Source of the DNA: Litoreibacter halocynthiae
GTDB lineage: Bacteria; Pseudomonadota; Alphaproteobacteria; Rhodobacterales; Rhodobacteraceae
Assembly (NCBI RefSeq): GCF_004365635.1
Contig: NZ_SOBH01000001.1
Coordinates: 310,001-374,000, forward strand
Reading direction: 5' to 3'
Length of the DNA stretch: 64,000 nt
A program made the position numbers and the translations under genes. This document shows, one piece after another, positions 40,870 through 49,042 of this stretch. The number at the start of each line of letters is the position of its first letter. Positions within the stretch are counted from its first letter, which is position 1. Below the pieces are notes generated by a model. It saw nothing but the letters and a program-made list of their open reading frames with translations. It searched no databases and was not told the origin of the DNA.

Positions 40870-42954
40870 TTATCTTCCCCGTAAAAGTGAGCCTGGGTTG
40901 CGTTCCAGCATGCGTGCTAGTGATGTCATCGCCTCGGCTGCTTTAGAAATGTCTCGCAACGCGCTCTGGGCATCACGGCTTAGCACTTCGCCCTTGTTAT
41001 ACCCTGCAATCGTTTGATTGGCTTGGTTTAGCACCTGCTGCACCCGTTCGACCAATGCCGGCAAATCCTGCGTGGAAATGGCGACAGCATCGGCTGCTTT
41101 GCGCGTTGAATCCAGCGTCGCGTTTATGTTCGTGACGGCACCGCCTTCACGCAATTCCCGCAAGGTCGCGTTTATTTCGTTTAATGCAGAGCCGAGGTCT
41201 TCCGGTAGCTTCTTCGCCGCGTCGGTGCCCAAGATTGCATCCGCCGAAGTTGTAAGGGACGTAAGTTGCTCGGTCAAAGCATCCAGAGGCAGGCTTTCCG
41301 CCTTCGCGGCAACGGCTTGCAGCTGCGTGACAAGTGCGGGGACCCCTTCGACCGAGGCGTTCACGCCGTTTGCCGCCGCCGCCGCCGCATTGACCGCCGC
41401 GACGAGTTGGGTGGTGAATTTTTCCTCTTCCAACTGCGCCAACAAGGTTTCAAACCGACCAAGCGCCCCGTTGAGTTTGACGGGGATGTTTTGCACATCA
41501 TCCGACCCGACGATATCACGCACATCACCCAGCAAGGCGCGTACAGCTTTCGGCGTCTCGCGAAGGTCTTCGTTGGAAATCAGCGCGTCGGCACTGTTCA
41601 GGAACTGGATGGCGCTGTTGAGCAACTCTTCAATCGGCAGGTTGTTGATGCGTGAAACCACGCCCGCGACCGTTGCTGTGACGTCGGAGATGTCATTGCT
41701 GGTGCTAGGAATGATCGGGATTATGCCTTCACCGGATTGCACGACATATGAGGATACATTCTCGGTATCGACCAACTCGATCTTCAGGCCACCCGCAAGA
41801 AGGCTGGCGGACGCAAGCCGCGCACGCAGACCTTCCTCGATGCGACGTGACAGAAACTGCAACGCTGCCTCTGGTGTGACCTCGTCGGTCAAACCAAGCC
41901 GCGCGGGCTGGATGTCGATCAGCGCGTTCAGCCGCACACGTTCATCACCGAACGCATCTGCGTCAATGACGCCTGACACGCCGGTCACCCGGCCAATCGG
42001 AAAGCCGCTCAACTCGACGGGCGCGTCCACGGCAAGACCGGAGATGCTTTCGTCGAACACCACGCGCATTTGAAGCGGTTCTGCTTCCGAGGCGTTGAAC
42101 ACGCTGTCACGCGCTGACTCTTCGTCGGCAAACACTTCGAAGGACTTGCCGTCAGACACACGCCCACCGCTGGAAACGAAGGTCTCGAAGGTCAGGCCAC
42201 CGCTGACAAGTGTGGCGAAGGACGAGAAGTCGATTTCCGCGCCGCCTGGGCCGACCGAAAAGGTGAATCCGGAGGTGTCCCAGAACCGCGTCCTGTCAGA
42301 GATCAGGCGGCTATGGGGGTGATAGATAATTGCTTCCGCGACGGCAAAGCTGCCTTGCTGCGAAATATGCGCCTTGCCCACGCGCCCGACTTCGATCCCG
42401 CGAAACGTGATAGGGCTGTTGTCGGTCAAGTTGCCACCCGCCGTAGTGCGCAAGGTGATTTCGAGCCCCTCTTTACCATAGCGATACAGCGGGGTGTCTT
42501 TCAGGCCTTTGAATTTGGATTGCGCGGGGCCGATATCGCCATCCCAGGTGCCTTCGATGTAGACACCAGTCAAAACCGTATCGAGACCACTTACGCCTTG
42601 TGCGCTCAACTCCGGTTGGACCACCCAGAAACTGGCCCCCACATCCACAAACGGTGCAATGTCCTTGTCTATTCGTACAAGGGCCACGACGCCGGACAGG
42701 TTCGACGCGAACTTGACGTCTTCTACAACACCAACGGCCACATCCCTAAAGCGCAGCTCGGTCTCACGTTTTGCGATGCCGGCGCCATTCTCGAACTCGA
42801 TCTCGATGAGCGGGCCGCGGTCGGTATAGGATTGCCACGCGACGCCAAGGGCAATGGCCAAGGCCAAAATGGGGATGATCCAGACGAAGGAGGCATTCGC
42901 GAAGAACGACTTGCGTGCCGGTTCGATGGACACGGGTGTTGGCGTCTTACTCAT
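40870..42954 (-). CDS. pqiB: PqiB-like intermembrane transport protein (three MCE domains)
   Basis: MCE protein of 694 residues, longer than E. coli PqiB (546). An N-terminal helix (VWIIPILALAIALGVAW, about 24-40) anchors it in the inner membrane. Three MCE domains follow: about 47-145 (GPLIEIEFENGAGI), 160-270 (LEITLRTTAGGNLTDNSPIT) and 295-400 (PLQMRVVFDESISGL). A long C-terminal alpha-helical part (about 430-690) forms the hydrophobic tunnel wall typical of MCE needles. It overlaps the second pqiA half by eight bases and belongs to a PqiABC-type lipid-transport system. Confidence 0.93.
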   Translation of the reverse strand: MSKTPTPVSIEPARKSFFANASFVWIIPILALAIALGVAWQSYTDRGPLIEIEFENGAGIAKRETELRFRDVAVGVVEDVKFASNLSGVVALVRIDKDIAPFVDVGASFWVVQPELSAQGVSGLDTVLTGVYIEGTWDGDIGPAQSKFKGLKDTPLYRYGKEGLEITLRTTAGGNLTDNSPITFRGIEVGRVGKAHISQQGSFAVAEAIIYHPHSRLISDRTRFWDTSGFTFSVGPGGAEIDFSSFATLVSGGLTFETFVSSGGRVSDGKSFEVFADEESARDSVFNASEAEPLQMRVVFDESISGLAVDAPVELSGFPIGRVTGVSGVIDADAFGDERVRLNALIDIQPARLGLTDEVTPEAALQFLSRRIEEGLRARLASASLLAGGLKIELVDTENVSSYVVQSGEGIIPIIPSTSNDISDVTATVAGVVSRINNLPIEELLNSAIQFLNSADALISNEDLRETPKAVRALLGDVRDIVGSDDVQNIPVKLNGALGRFETLLAQLEEEKFTTQLVAAVNAAAAAANGVNASVEGVPALVTQLQAVAAKAESLPLDALTEQLTSLTTSADAILGTDAAKKLPEDLGSALNEINATLRELREGGAVTNINATLDSTRKAADAVAISTQDLPALVERVQQVLNQANQTIAGYNKGEVLSRDAQSALRDISKAAEAMTSLARMLERNPGSLLRGR

Positions 42955-43606
42955 CTGTCGTCATTTCCTCTTGTCTGGCACGTACGTCCCAGATCATGCG
43001 GCTGTCGAAGGCCTGTGCCGATAGCATCGTAAAAATCACCGAGAGCGCAAAAAACAAGCTGGCACGGCCCGGATTGACCGCAGCGAGAGTATTTAACTGG
43101 ACGAGCGACGACATGATCGCAACTACAAAAATATCAATCATCGACCAGCGCCCGATATATTCGACCACCTCATACAGCACCTGACGATGGTGATTGGACA
43201 CGCTGGAGGGGCGTTTGACCGATATGGCAAGAAAGGCAATCGCCATAAATTTGCCTATGGGGATGACGACACTTGCAATCAGGATGATCAGGGCAATGCC
43301 CACCGCCCCGTGATGGATCAGCTCGACCGCACCGCCGACGATTGTGTCTTCCTGCACGCTAAGCAAGGTGCGGGTTTGCAGCATCGGGTACATATTGGCA
43401 GGCACGTAGCACATCAGTCCAACCAGCCAAAGCGCCCACACCCGCTGCAAACTCAAGCGGTCGCGCGCGACAATTGTGCTGCCGCAGCGGCTACATATCT
43501 GCGTGCCCGCGGGCCAGACCTGCGTGCACCGCGTGCAGGCAACCACCCCGAGATCGCGCGCGCTTACGATGTTTGAGTTTTGTCCAGCGACTTCCATACC
43601 GACCAT
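42947..43606 (-). CDS. PqiA-like protein, C-terminal-half unit
   Basis: Membrane protein of 219 residues equivalent to the second half of PqiA. A zinc-ribbon pair CTRC and CSRC (about 24-42) precedes four helices, with the motif WALWLVGLMCYVPANMYPML and the conserved SMIDIFVVAIMSSLVQL. The start is uncertain between 43606 and 43597, both overlapping the first half gene by 34-43 bases in another frame. It overlaps pqiB by eight bases. PqiA feeds lipids to the PqiB tunnel. Confidence 0.88.
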   Translation of the reverse strand: MVGMEVAGQNSNIVSARDLGVVACTRCTQVWPAGTQICSRCGSTIVARDRLSLQRVWALWLVGLMCYVPANMYPMLQTRTLLSVQEDTIVGGAVELIHHGAVGIALIILIASVVIPIGKFMAIAFLAISVKRPSSVSNHHRQVLYEVVEYIGRWSMIDIFVVAIMSSLVQLNTLAAVNPGRASLFFALSVIFTMLSAQAFDSRMIWDVRARQEEMTTDE

Positions 43607-44199
43607 CTACATAAGAAATTGTCTTGAACCACAACTAGGACGACCAGCCCCGAAAACATCCAAAACGCGGGGCCGAACGCGACATCCGCCAAATCGCTGA
43701 TCTTGATCAATGCAACGGCGCAGCCCAGCACAAAGATTTCTGCCATCGACCACGGGCGCAAGGCTTCGGCCAAGCGGAAGGCCTGAGTTGACCTGCGCGC
43801 AGGGGGGCGGTCCAGTACAATCGGCACAAGGACGTAAATGGTGAGCAGAACCCGCGCCAAGGGCACGAAGATAATCAACGCCGCCGTGGTCAGCGCAAGC
43901 GCCACCAAAGGCCCGTCACTAAAGGCAAGTGCGGCATCGAGGATCGAGACCGAGTTCGTCGCGCCCGCCGCCGAAATCGACAGAAACGGGAAAACTGTGG
44001 CGGCAATAATCAAGATTGTAATTGCGACGGATACAGCAATAATCTGCAACCCTGCCTTGCGGCGCGGGGTGATCAACACAGTCCCGCAGCGCGCGCACAC
44101 GGCCCTTTGACCGACCTCGGGGCGCTCAAGCGTAAAGGCCGCATCGCAATGCGTACAGACAATCAAATTGTCGAGGGGAATCGGCAGGGGTTGGTCCAT
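43564..44199 (-). CDS. PqiA-like protein, N-terminal-half unit
   Basis: Membrane protein of 211 residues equivalent to the first half of PqiA. Zinc-ribbon cysteines CTHC and CARC (near 15-37) are followed by four helices with FPFLSISAAGAT and WSMAEIFVLGCAVALIKI. PqiA and LetA of E. coli are single proteins of about 420 residues holding two such units; here the two are separate, overlapping, out-of-frame genes. It is the first gene of the operon, with the divergent Nudix gene upstream. Confidence 0.88.
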   Translation of the reverse strand: MDQPLPIPLDNLIVCTHCDAAFTLERPEVGQRAVCARCGTVLITPRRKAGLQIIAVSVAITILIIAATVFPFLSISAAGATNSVSILDAALAFSDGPLVALALTTAALIIFVPLARVLLTIYVLVPIVLDRPPARRSTQAFRLAEALRPWSMAEIFVLGCAVALIKISDLADVAFGPAFWMFSGLVVLVVVQDNFLCRWSVWKSLDKTQTS

Positions 44200-44417
44200 T
44201 AGGCTACCTATCCGATTTTTGCGCCAGCTACACGAAATTCAATTTTCAAACCTTGAAGGCGCGACCGGCAGCTCCGCGCACGGATGGCGCGAACAGCAAA
44301 ATCCTTCGTCCCGTTCAGGGTCGTTTGATCAGATATTTTCGGGGCAAATTTGCAATTTGGTCAATTCATCAATATGTTATGCCGAACAACAAAAATAATA
44401 TCTTGAGCGGTTTCATT
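44200..44417. promoter_or_regulatory. Divergent promoter region, pqi operon / Nudix hydrolase
   Basis: About 218 bases, AT-rich in its right half (44330-44417). It contains the perfect palindrome GCAAATTTGC at 44344-44353, a candidate operator. No gene is visible in it. The Nudix coding sequence might start earlier, at ATG 44379, with ACAAAAATAAT-rich codons unlike the rest; ATG 44418 is preferred. Confidence 0.45.
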
Positions 44418-44876
44418 ATGGTCAGACATCTCCGTGGGGTCTGGGACAGTTATTTGTCCCCGATGTTGCAACGCCCGAAGCGTTTGCAAGTGGCAGCTTT
44501 GTGCTACCGTGATCGCGGAGATGATCGCGAAGTGTTGCTCGTGACCAGCCGCGACACCGGACGTTGGATTATCCCGAAAGGGTGGCCCATTCGCGGTTTG
44601 AGCTCTCCCGAAGCGGCCATGCAAGAAGCGTGGGAAGAAGCCGGCGTGTCTGACGGGCACTTGGAGACCGAATCCATTGGCACCTACACCTACGACAAGA
44701 CCCTGCGCAGCGGCTTGCCTGTTGCTGTAGAAACGCTGGTCTACTCCGTCGAAGTGGAAAATCTGGTGGAAGACTTCCCGGAAGCCCAAGAGCGTCGCCG
44801 CAAATGGGTCAGCCCGTCCGATGCGGCGGGTCTTGTTCGGGAGAGTGAACTCAAGTCGATATTCCGCACGCTGTGA
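44418..44876 (+). CDS. Nudix hydrolase
   Basis: Nudix protein of 152 residues. The Nudix box reads KGWPIRGLSSPEAAMQEAWE-EAGV (about 54-77): the EExGV core is intact, but the first Glu is replaced by Leu and the Arg of the RE pair by Gln, as seen in a PKGWP subgroup close to diphosphoinositol-polyphosphate phosphohydrolases. It likely hydrolyses a nucleoside diphosphate-linked or polyphosphate substrate. The start is inferred from where homology begins (VRHLRGVWDSYL). It is upstream of the phosphate transporter gene, which may be a functional link. Confidence 0.85.
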   Translation: MVRHLRGVWDSYLSPMLQRPKRLQVAALCYRDRGDDREVLLVTSRDTGRWIIPKGWPIRGLSSPEAAMQEAWEEAGVSDGHLETESIGTYTYDKTLRSGLPVAVETLVYSVEVENLVEDFPEAQERRRKWVSPSDAAGLVRESELKSIFRTL

Positions 44877-44908
44877 CATTTATAGCTGATCTGCAGCGCG
44901 GTCATTCG

Positions 44909-44930
44909 AGCGGTTGATTTTAGAACCGCT
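44909..44930 (+). terminator. Inverted repeat between Nudix gene and phosphate transporter gene
   Basis: AGCGGTT-GATTTTAG-AACCGCT is a perfect 7-base stem 32 bases after the Nudix stop, followed only by TTGAG. It could be a weak terminator, or a leader structure of the pit mRNA, whose ATG is 40 bases further on. Confidence 0.45.
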
Positions 44931-44969
44931 TTGAGAGACTACTCCCCCGACAAATTCAGGGGACGATTC

Positions 44970-46457
44970 ATGTCAGACCAACAACAGGGCGATCCGCGCC
45001 ATCTTGAAACGCTGGATCGGGACCTGGCGCGCTATTCCAACCTTGAGATGGCGACCAGTTACGTCTCCAGGCCTATCGTGGGGCCAAGTATCGCCTTCGT
45101 GTTCATTGTGCTGGCCGGCTTGGCTGCGGCGATGATCTTTGATCAAGCCAACGACTCGCTTATCGTCGTTATCGCTGCGTGTTTCGGGGCCTATATGGCT
45201 CTGAATATTGGGGCCAATGATGTGGCCAACAATATGGGTCCTGCGGTTGGCGCGAATGCGTTGACCATGGGCGGGGCCATTGCCATCGCCGTGGTCTTCG
45301 AGAGCGCAGGAGCCTTGCTGGCAGGCGGTGACGTTGTTTCAACTATTGCGAAAGGCATCATCGCGCCTGAAAGTATGGGCGACGCGCAGACGTTTATGTG
45401 GGCGATGCTCGCCGCGTTATTGTCGGCGGCACTTTGGGTGAACCTCGCGACATGGGTGGGCGCGCCTGTGTCGACGACCCACTCGGTTGTTGGCGGGGTT
45501 ATGGGGGCAGGTATTGCCTCGGCAGGACTTGCCGCCGTGAGCTGGTCAACGATGGGTGCTATCGCCGCCAGCTGGGTTATCTCACCAGTTCTGGGTGGCC
45601 TCGTGGCCGCTGGTTTTTTATGGCTAATCAAATCGCGCATCATCTATCAGGACGATAAAATCGCGGCAGCCCGCAAATGGGTGCCGATTCTGGTCGGTAT
45701 CATGGCCGGGGCCTTCGCTGCGTATCTGGCGCTCAAAGGCATCAAGAAGATCATAAAGATCGACATGTCTACCGCGTTGCTGATCGGTGCCGCGATTGGT
45801 GTCGCGACATGGGCCATCATGATCCCTACAATTCGCAAGCAGTCCGAAGGGCTGGAAAACCGCAACAAGTCGCTGAAAGTTCTGTTCGGCATTCCCTTGG
45901 TTGTATCGGCTGCATTGTTGAGCTTTGCGCATGGTGCGAACGATGTGGCCAATGCGGTTGGTCCCTTGGCCGCGATTGTGCAGGCGTCGCAGTCCGGTGA
46001 TTTCACCCATGCGATCAGTATCCCGATCTGGGTCATGGTGATCGGTGCTTTTGGTATCTCGTTCGGGTTGTTTCTATTCGGCCCCAAACTGATCCGCATG
46101 GTGGGCAGCCAAATCACCAAGCTGAACCCGATGCGGGCCTATTGCGTGGCGTTGTCTGCTGCGATCACCGTGATTGTGGCCAGCTGGCTGGGCCTTCCGG
46201 TGAGCTCGACCCATATCGCTGTTGGCGGCGTGTTTGGCGTGGGCTTCTTCCGCGAATGGGATGCCGAGCGGCGCATCAAGAAGGCACGGCTCGCTATGCC
46301 TGACCGTCCTGCCATGGCGACGGAAGAACGTCGACGCCGCAAATTGGTTCGCCGGTCGCACTTCATGACCATTATCGCGGCTTGGATCATCACGGTTCCC
46401 GCCGCAGCGATCCTGTCGGCGATTATTTTCTTGGGCATCTACACGATCATGATTTGA
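44970..46457 (+). CDS. pit: PiT family inorganic phosphate transporter
   Basis: Low-affinity phosphate/cation symporter of 495 residues. The duplicated PiT signature is present twice: GANDVANNMGPAVGANALT near 85 and GANDVANAVGPLAAI near 325. Cytoplasmic ends are extended, with a basic loop ERRIKKARLAMPDRPAMATEERRRRK before the last helix. It imports metal phosphate with protons. ATG 44970 follows AGGGGA; an upstream in-frame ATG at 44931 is inside the hairpin region. A strong terminator follows the stop. Confidence 0.93.
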   Translation: MSDQQQGDPRHLETLDRDLARYSNLEMATSYVSRPIVGPSIAFVFIVLAGLAAAMIFDQANDSLIVVIAACFGAYMALNIGANDVANNMGPAVGANALTMGGAIAIAVVFESAGALLAGGDVVSTIAKGIIAPESMGDAQTFMWAMLAALLSAALWVNLATWVGAPVSTTHSVVGGVMGAGIASAGLAAVSWSTMGAIAASWVISPVLGGLVAAGFLWLIKSRIIYQDDKIAAARKWVPILVGIMAGAFAAYLALKGIKKIIKIDMSTALLIGAAIGVATWAIMIPTIRKQSEGLENRNKSLKVLFGIPLVVSAALLSFAHGANDVANAVGPLAAIVQASQSGDFTHAISIPIWVMVIGAFGISFGLFLFGPKLIRMVGSQITKLNPMRAYCVALSAAITVIVASWLGLPVSSTHIAVGGVFGVGFFREWDAERRIKKARLAMPDRPAMATEERRRRKLVRRSHFMTIIAAWIITVPAAAILSAIIFLGIYTIMI

Positions 46458-46481
46458 TCGTATTGCCGATGAGTTTCAAAG

Positions 46482-46512
46482 GGCGCGGGCTTCAAATCCC
46501 GCGCCTTTTTTT
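46482..46512 (+). terminator. Rho-independent terminator after pit
   Basis: Perfect 8-base GC-rich stem GGCGCGGG (46482-46489) and CCCGCGCC (46498-46505), loop CTTCAAAT, followed by seven T. It lies 25 bases after the stop and just before the convergent pxpC stop, so it may serve both directions. Confidence 0.92.
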
Positions 46513-46516
46513 GTGA

Positions 46517-47530
46517 CTAGTCCTCAGCGCCGCTGATCACACCGCCAATTAGGTTTTCGCGCAGAAGCCGTTCGTTCAGGCTTGGACGGGGTTTGGCAAG
46601 CTCATCGAGATAGGCGCGTCTTTGACGGGCCTCTGCACGCACGATGGAGATCGCGTCTTCAGGGCTGACCGCGGTAAATGCAACGCTGTCATGTGCCCGC
46701 ATTTGAGACAACCGATCGAGGTCGGACGAGATGACGGTCGCAATCTTCGGATAGCCGCCTGTCGTCTGGTGATCCGCAAGCAGCACTGTGGGAACGCCAT
46801 CACCCGCCACCTGCACAGAGCCGCGCAGGATTGGCTCTGACGGGATGGAAAGGGCTTCGTTAAGCTTTAGTTGAGGGCCATTAAGACGTACGCCCATACG
46901 GTCAAATGCATCGGTGAGCTTATAGGGGGTGTTCAGAAATGTTGCGACCGAAGACGGTGCAAAGTGTTGGTCCTGCGGTCCGACCACAACGCGCGCCTGC
47001 CCATCGGGTTGGGCAAAGGCGGGGCAGGGGATGTCGCCCGTGCGATCGTTGCGGATTTGGGCATCTTCAATCTCGATGTCTTGACCGGATCGCAGCGCGC
47101 CGCCGCCAAACCCCGACATTGAATGTGTCGCCGTGTGCCCAAGCCATTTGCTCGCCTTCAGATCGCCTGCAAAGGTGAGGTAAGTCCAACTCCCCCACGC
47201 GCCACCTCTGATTGTAAGCTTTTCGCCCTCGTGTAACGTCTGCACTGTCCAAGCGGTCGTTTTGACGCCGGCGCAATCGACGGAAAACCCGCCACCGGCG
47301 ACAGCAATACTTACCGCACCTTGTTTGCATTCTAGAACCAGCCCGCCAAGCGATACCTCTAGTCCGGTCGCGCCCTCGGGCTGGCCAAGCGCGGTATTCG
47401 CAATGGCAAAGCTGGTGCGGTCCATCGGTCCTGAAGCAGACACCCCGAACCGCATATGCCCGTCGCGCCCGCCATCTTGGATGGAGACCAAGGGGCCTGC
47501 ATGAATGACTCGTAGGAGCGCGCTAATCAT
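46517..47530 (-). CDS. pxpC: 5-oxoprolinase subunit PxpC (biotin-dependent carboxyltransferase-like)
   Basis: Subunit C of ATP-dependent 5-oxoprolinase, 337 residues, homologous to KipA and allophanate hydrolase subunit 2. Recognised by the start IHAGPLVSIQDGGRDGHMRFGVSASGPMD, cited here as pattern IQDGGR near residue 17 and GVSASGPMD near 30, then SEPILRGSVQVAGDGVP and LLADHQTTGGYP. With PxpA and PxpB it converts 5-oxoproline to glutamate. ATG 47530 overlaps the pxpB stop by four bases. Confidence 0.93.
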   Translation of the reverse strand: MISALLRVIHAGPLVSIQDGGRDGHMRFGVSASGPMDRTSFAIANTALGQPEGATGLEVSLGGLVLECKQGAVSIAVAGGGFSVDCAGVKTTAWTVQTLHEGEKLTIRGGAWGSWTYLTFAGDLKASKWLGHTATHSMSGFGGGALRSGQDIEIEDAQIRNDRTGDIPCPAFAQPDGQARVVVGPQDQHFAPSSVATFLNTPYKLTDAFDRMGVRLNGPQLKLNEALSIPSEPILRGSVQVAGDGVPTVLLADHQTTGGYPKIATVISSDLDRLSQMRAHDSVAFTAVSPEDAISIVRAEARQRRAYLDELAKPRPSLNERLLRENLIGGVISGAED

Positions 47531-48189
47531 AGGGCCTCGCGTCGGACGCGGTTGAACGAAACGGTGTCCCCAACGTCGAACAGAAACGGGCGGTCCGGAT
47601 TGCCGGTCATGATCTTTGCGGGCGTGTGGCCGATGATTGACCAGCCGGTTGGCATGACGATGGTGGTCGCAAGGCATTGCGGTCCGGCGATCATCACGCT
47701 GCCGGCGGGGATGTCACGCACAGGAGCGGTTTTGCGGGGAACCTGGATCGCCTCAGGCACGCCAGCCAGATACGCGTATCCCGGTGCAAACCCGTACATG
47801 CCAACGCGGTAACGCGCGGAGCTATGGGCCTGAATGACGGCGTCTTCGCTCATGCCACAGGCTTTGGCGACGGCTGCAAGGTCGGGTGAAAAGTCAGCCT
47901 CGTAGCATATGTCGAGCGTGTGATGCGTGGCCTGCGCATCGCTGGCGGGTGCCACGGGGAGTAGGGAACGAACATCCTTCTCGACCTGAACGTGATCGGT
48001 TTCCAGTGGGTCAAAAACCACAAGGAGGTTCACCAACGCGGGGACAACCTCTTGCAGTCCCTTGATTTGTGCCGTGGTGATCGCGTGATCCAGCGCGATG
48101 ACCATACGATTAACGTCGTCGCTTATTTCAGAGGCGAAATCTACCAAGATGGCATGGTCAGCCACCGGTTTGAACTGCGGCGCGTTCAT
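47527..48189 (-). CDS. pxpB: 5-oxoprolinase subunit PxpB
   Basis: Subunit B, 220 residues, homologous to KipI/allophanate hydrolase subunit 1. Signatures are the YGFAPGYAYLAGVP loop (about 128-141), VPRKTAPVRDIPAGSVMIAG and TGWSIIGHTPAKI, which form the ATP-binding pseudo-cyclophilin domain. It overlaps pxpA upstream and pxpC downstream by four bases each. Confidence 0.94.
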   Translation of the reverse strand: MNAPQFKPVADHAILVDFASEISDDVNRMVIALDHAITTAQIKGLQEVVPALVNLLVVFDPLETDHVQVEKDVRSLLPVAPASDAQATHHTLDICYEADFSPDLAAVAKACGMSEDAVIQAHSSARYRVGMYGFAPGYAYLAGVPEAIQVPRKTAPVRDIPAGSVMIAGPQCLATTIVMPTGWSIIGHTPAKIMTGNPDRPFLFDVGDTVSFNRVRREAL

Positions 48190-48953
48190 CCTTGTGCGAA
48201 GCCGGAAATCGTGATGCCCGCCGCAGAGAGGCGTTTGCGAATTGCACCGGCCATGGCAACAGCACCGGCACTATCGCCATGAACGCAGATAGACTGCGCG
48301 TCGAGGGCGATTGGATCACCATCAATGACGGGCATTAATCCTGTCTCGAGAAAAGCAATCAGACGCTCCGCGGCCTCATCCGGATCGTGGATCATCGCCC
48401 CGTCTTGCCCGCGCGGGACGAGCTGGCCGTTGGACAGATACCCCCTGTCAGCGAATATTTCAGAATACACTTCCATCTTAGCACTGCGCGCGGCTTGCTC
48501 CAGCTGCATGCCGGAAATCGCAAGGATGGAGAGCTCTGGATCAATCTGAGCCACTGCGCTCACAATCGCATCCGCCACGCCGCGATCCGCCGCAGCAAGA
48601 TTGCCAAGCGCGCCATGAGGTTTCACATAGGTGACCTTGGTACCTGCCATCTTGGCGAGTGCCTGCAACGCGCCGATCTGCGCCGCAACCATGCGGCCGA
48701 TCTCGACTGTGGGCATCGGAATGATCCGGCGCCCGAACCCTTCGCGATCATTATAGCCGGGATGCGCGCCGACAGTGACGCCGTTGTCACGGGCAAGGCA
48801 CAGCGTTTCGTACATCGTCTCGGGGTCGCTTGCGTGACCGCCACACGCGATATTGGCGCTCGATACGATTGACAGCATGGCGGCGTCGTCGCCCATGGTC
48901 CACGGGCCGAAACTCTCTCCAAGATCGGAGTTCAGGTCGATGCTGCGAGACAT
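48186..48953 (-). CDS. pxpA: 5-oxoprolinase subunit PxpA
   Basis: Subunit A (LamB/YcsF family), 255 residues. The N-terminal LNSDLGESFGPW (residues 7-18) and SSANIACGGHASDP (about 32-45) hold catalytic metal-binding residues; VGAHPGYNDREGFGRR and VKPHGALGN follow. First gene of the pxpABC operon, with the promoter in the 89-base gap to the ROK regulator gene. Confidence 0.95.
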   Translation of the reverse strand: MSRSIDLNSDLGESFGPWTMGDDAAMLSIVSSANIACGGHASDPETMYETLCLARDNGVTVGAHPGYNDREGFGRRIIPMPTVEIGRMVAAQIGALQALAKMAGTKVTYVKPHGALGNLAAADRGVADAIVSAVAQIDPELSILAISGMQLEQAARSAKMEVYSEIFADRGYLSNGQLVPRGQDGAMIHDPDEAAERLIAFLETGLMPVIDGDPIALDAQSICVHGDSAGAVAMAGAIRKRLSAAGITISGFAQG

Positions 48954-49042
48954 GAGGTGCTCCTACTGTTGTCTGAATTTCTTCGCAGGATAGACCGTTT
49001 AGCGTGCGATGTAAGCGGCAACTGATCAAAACAATGGAGAAG

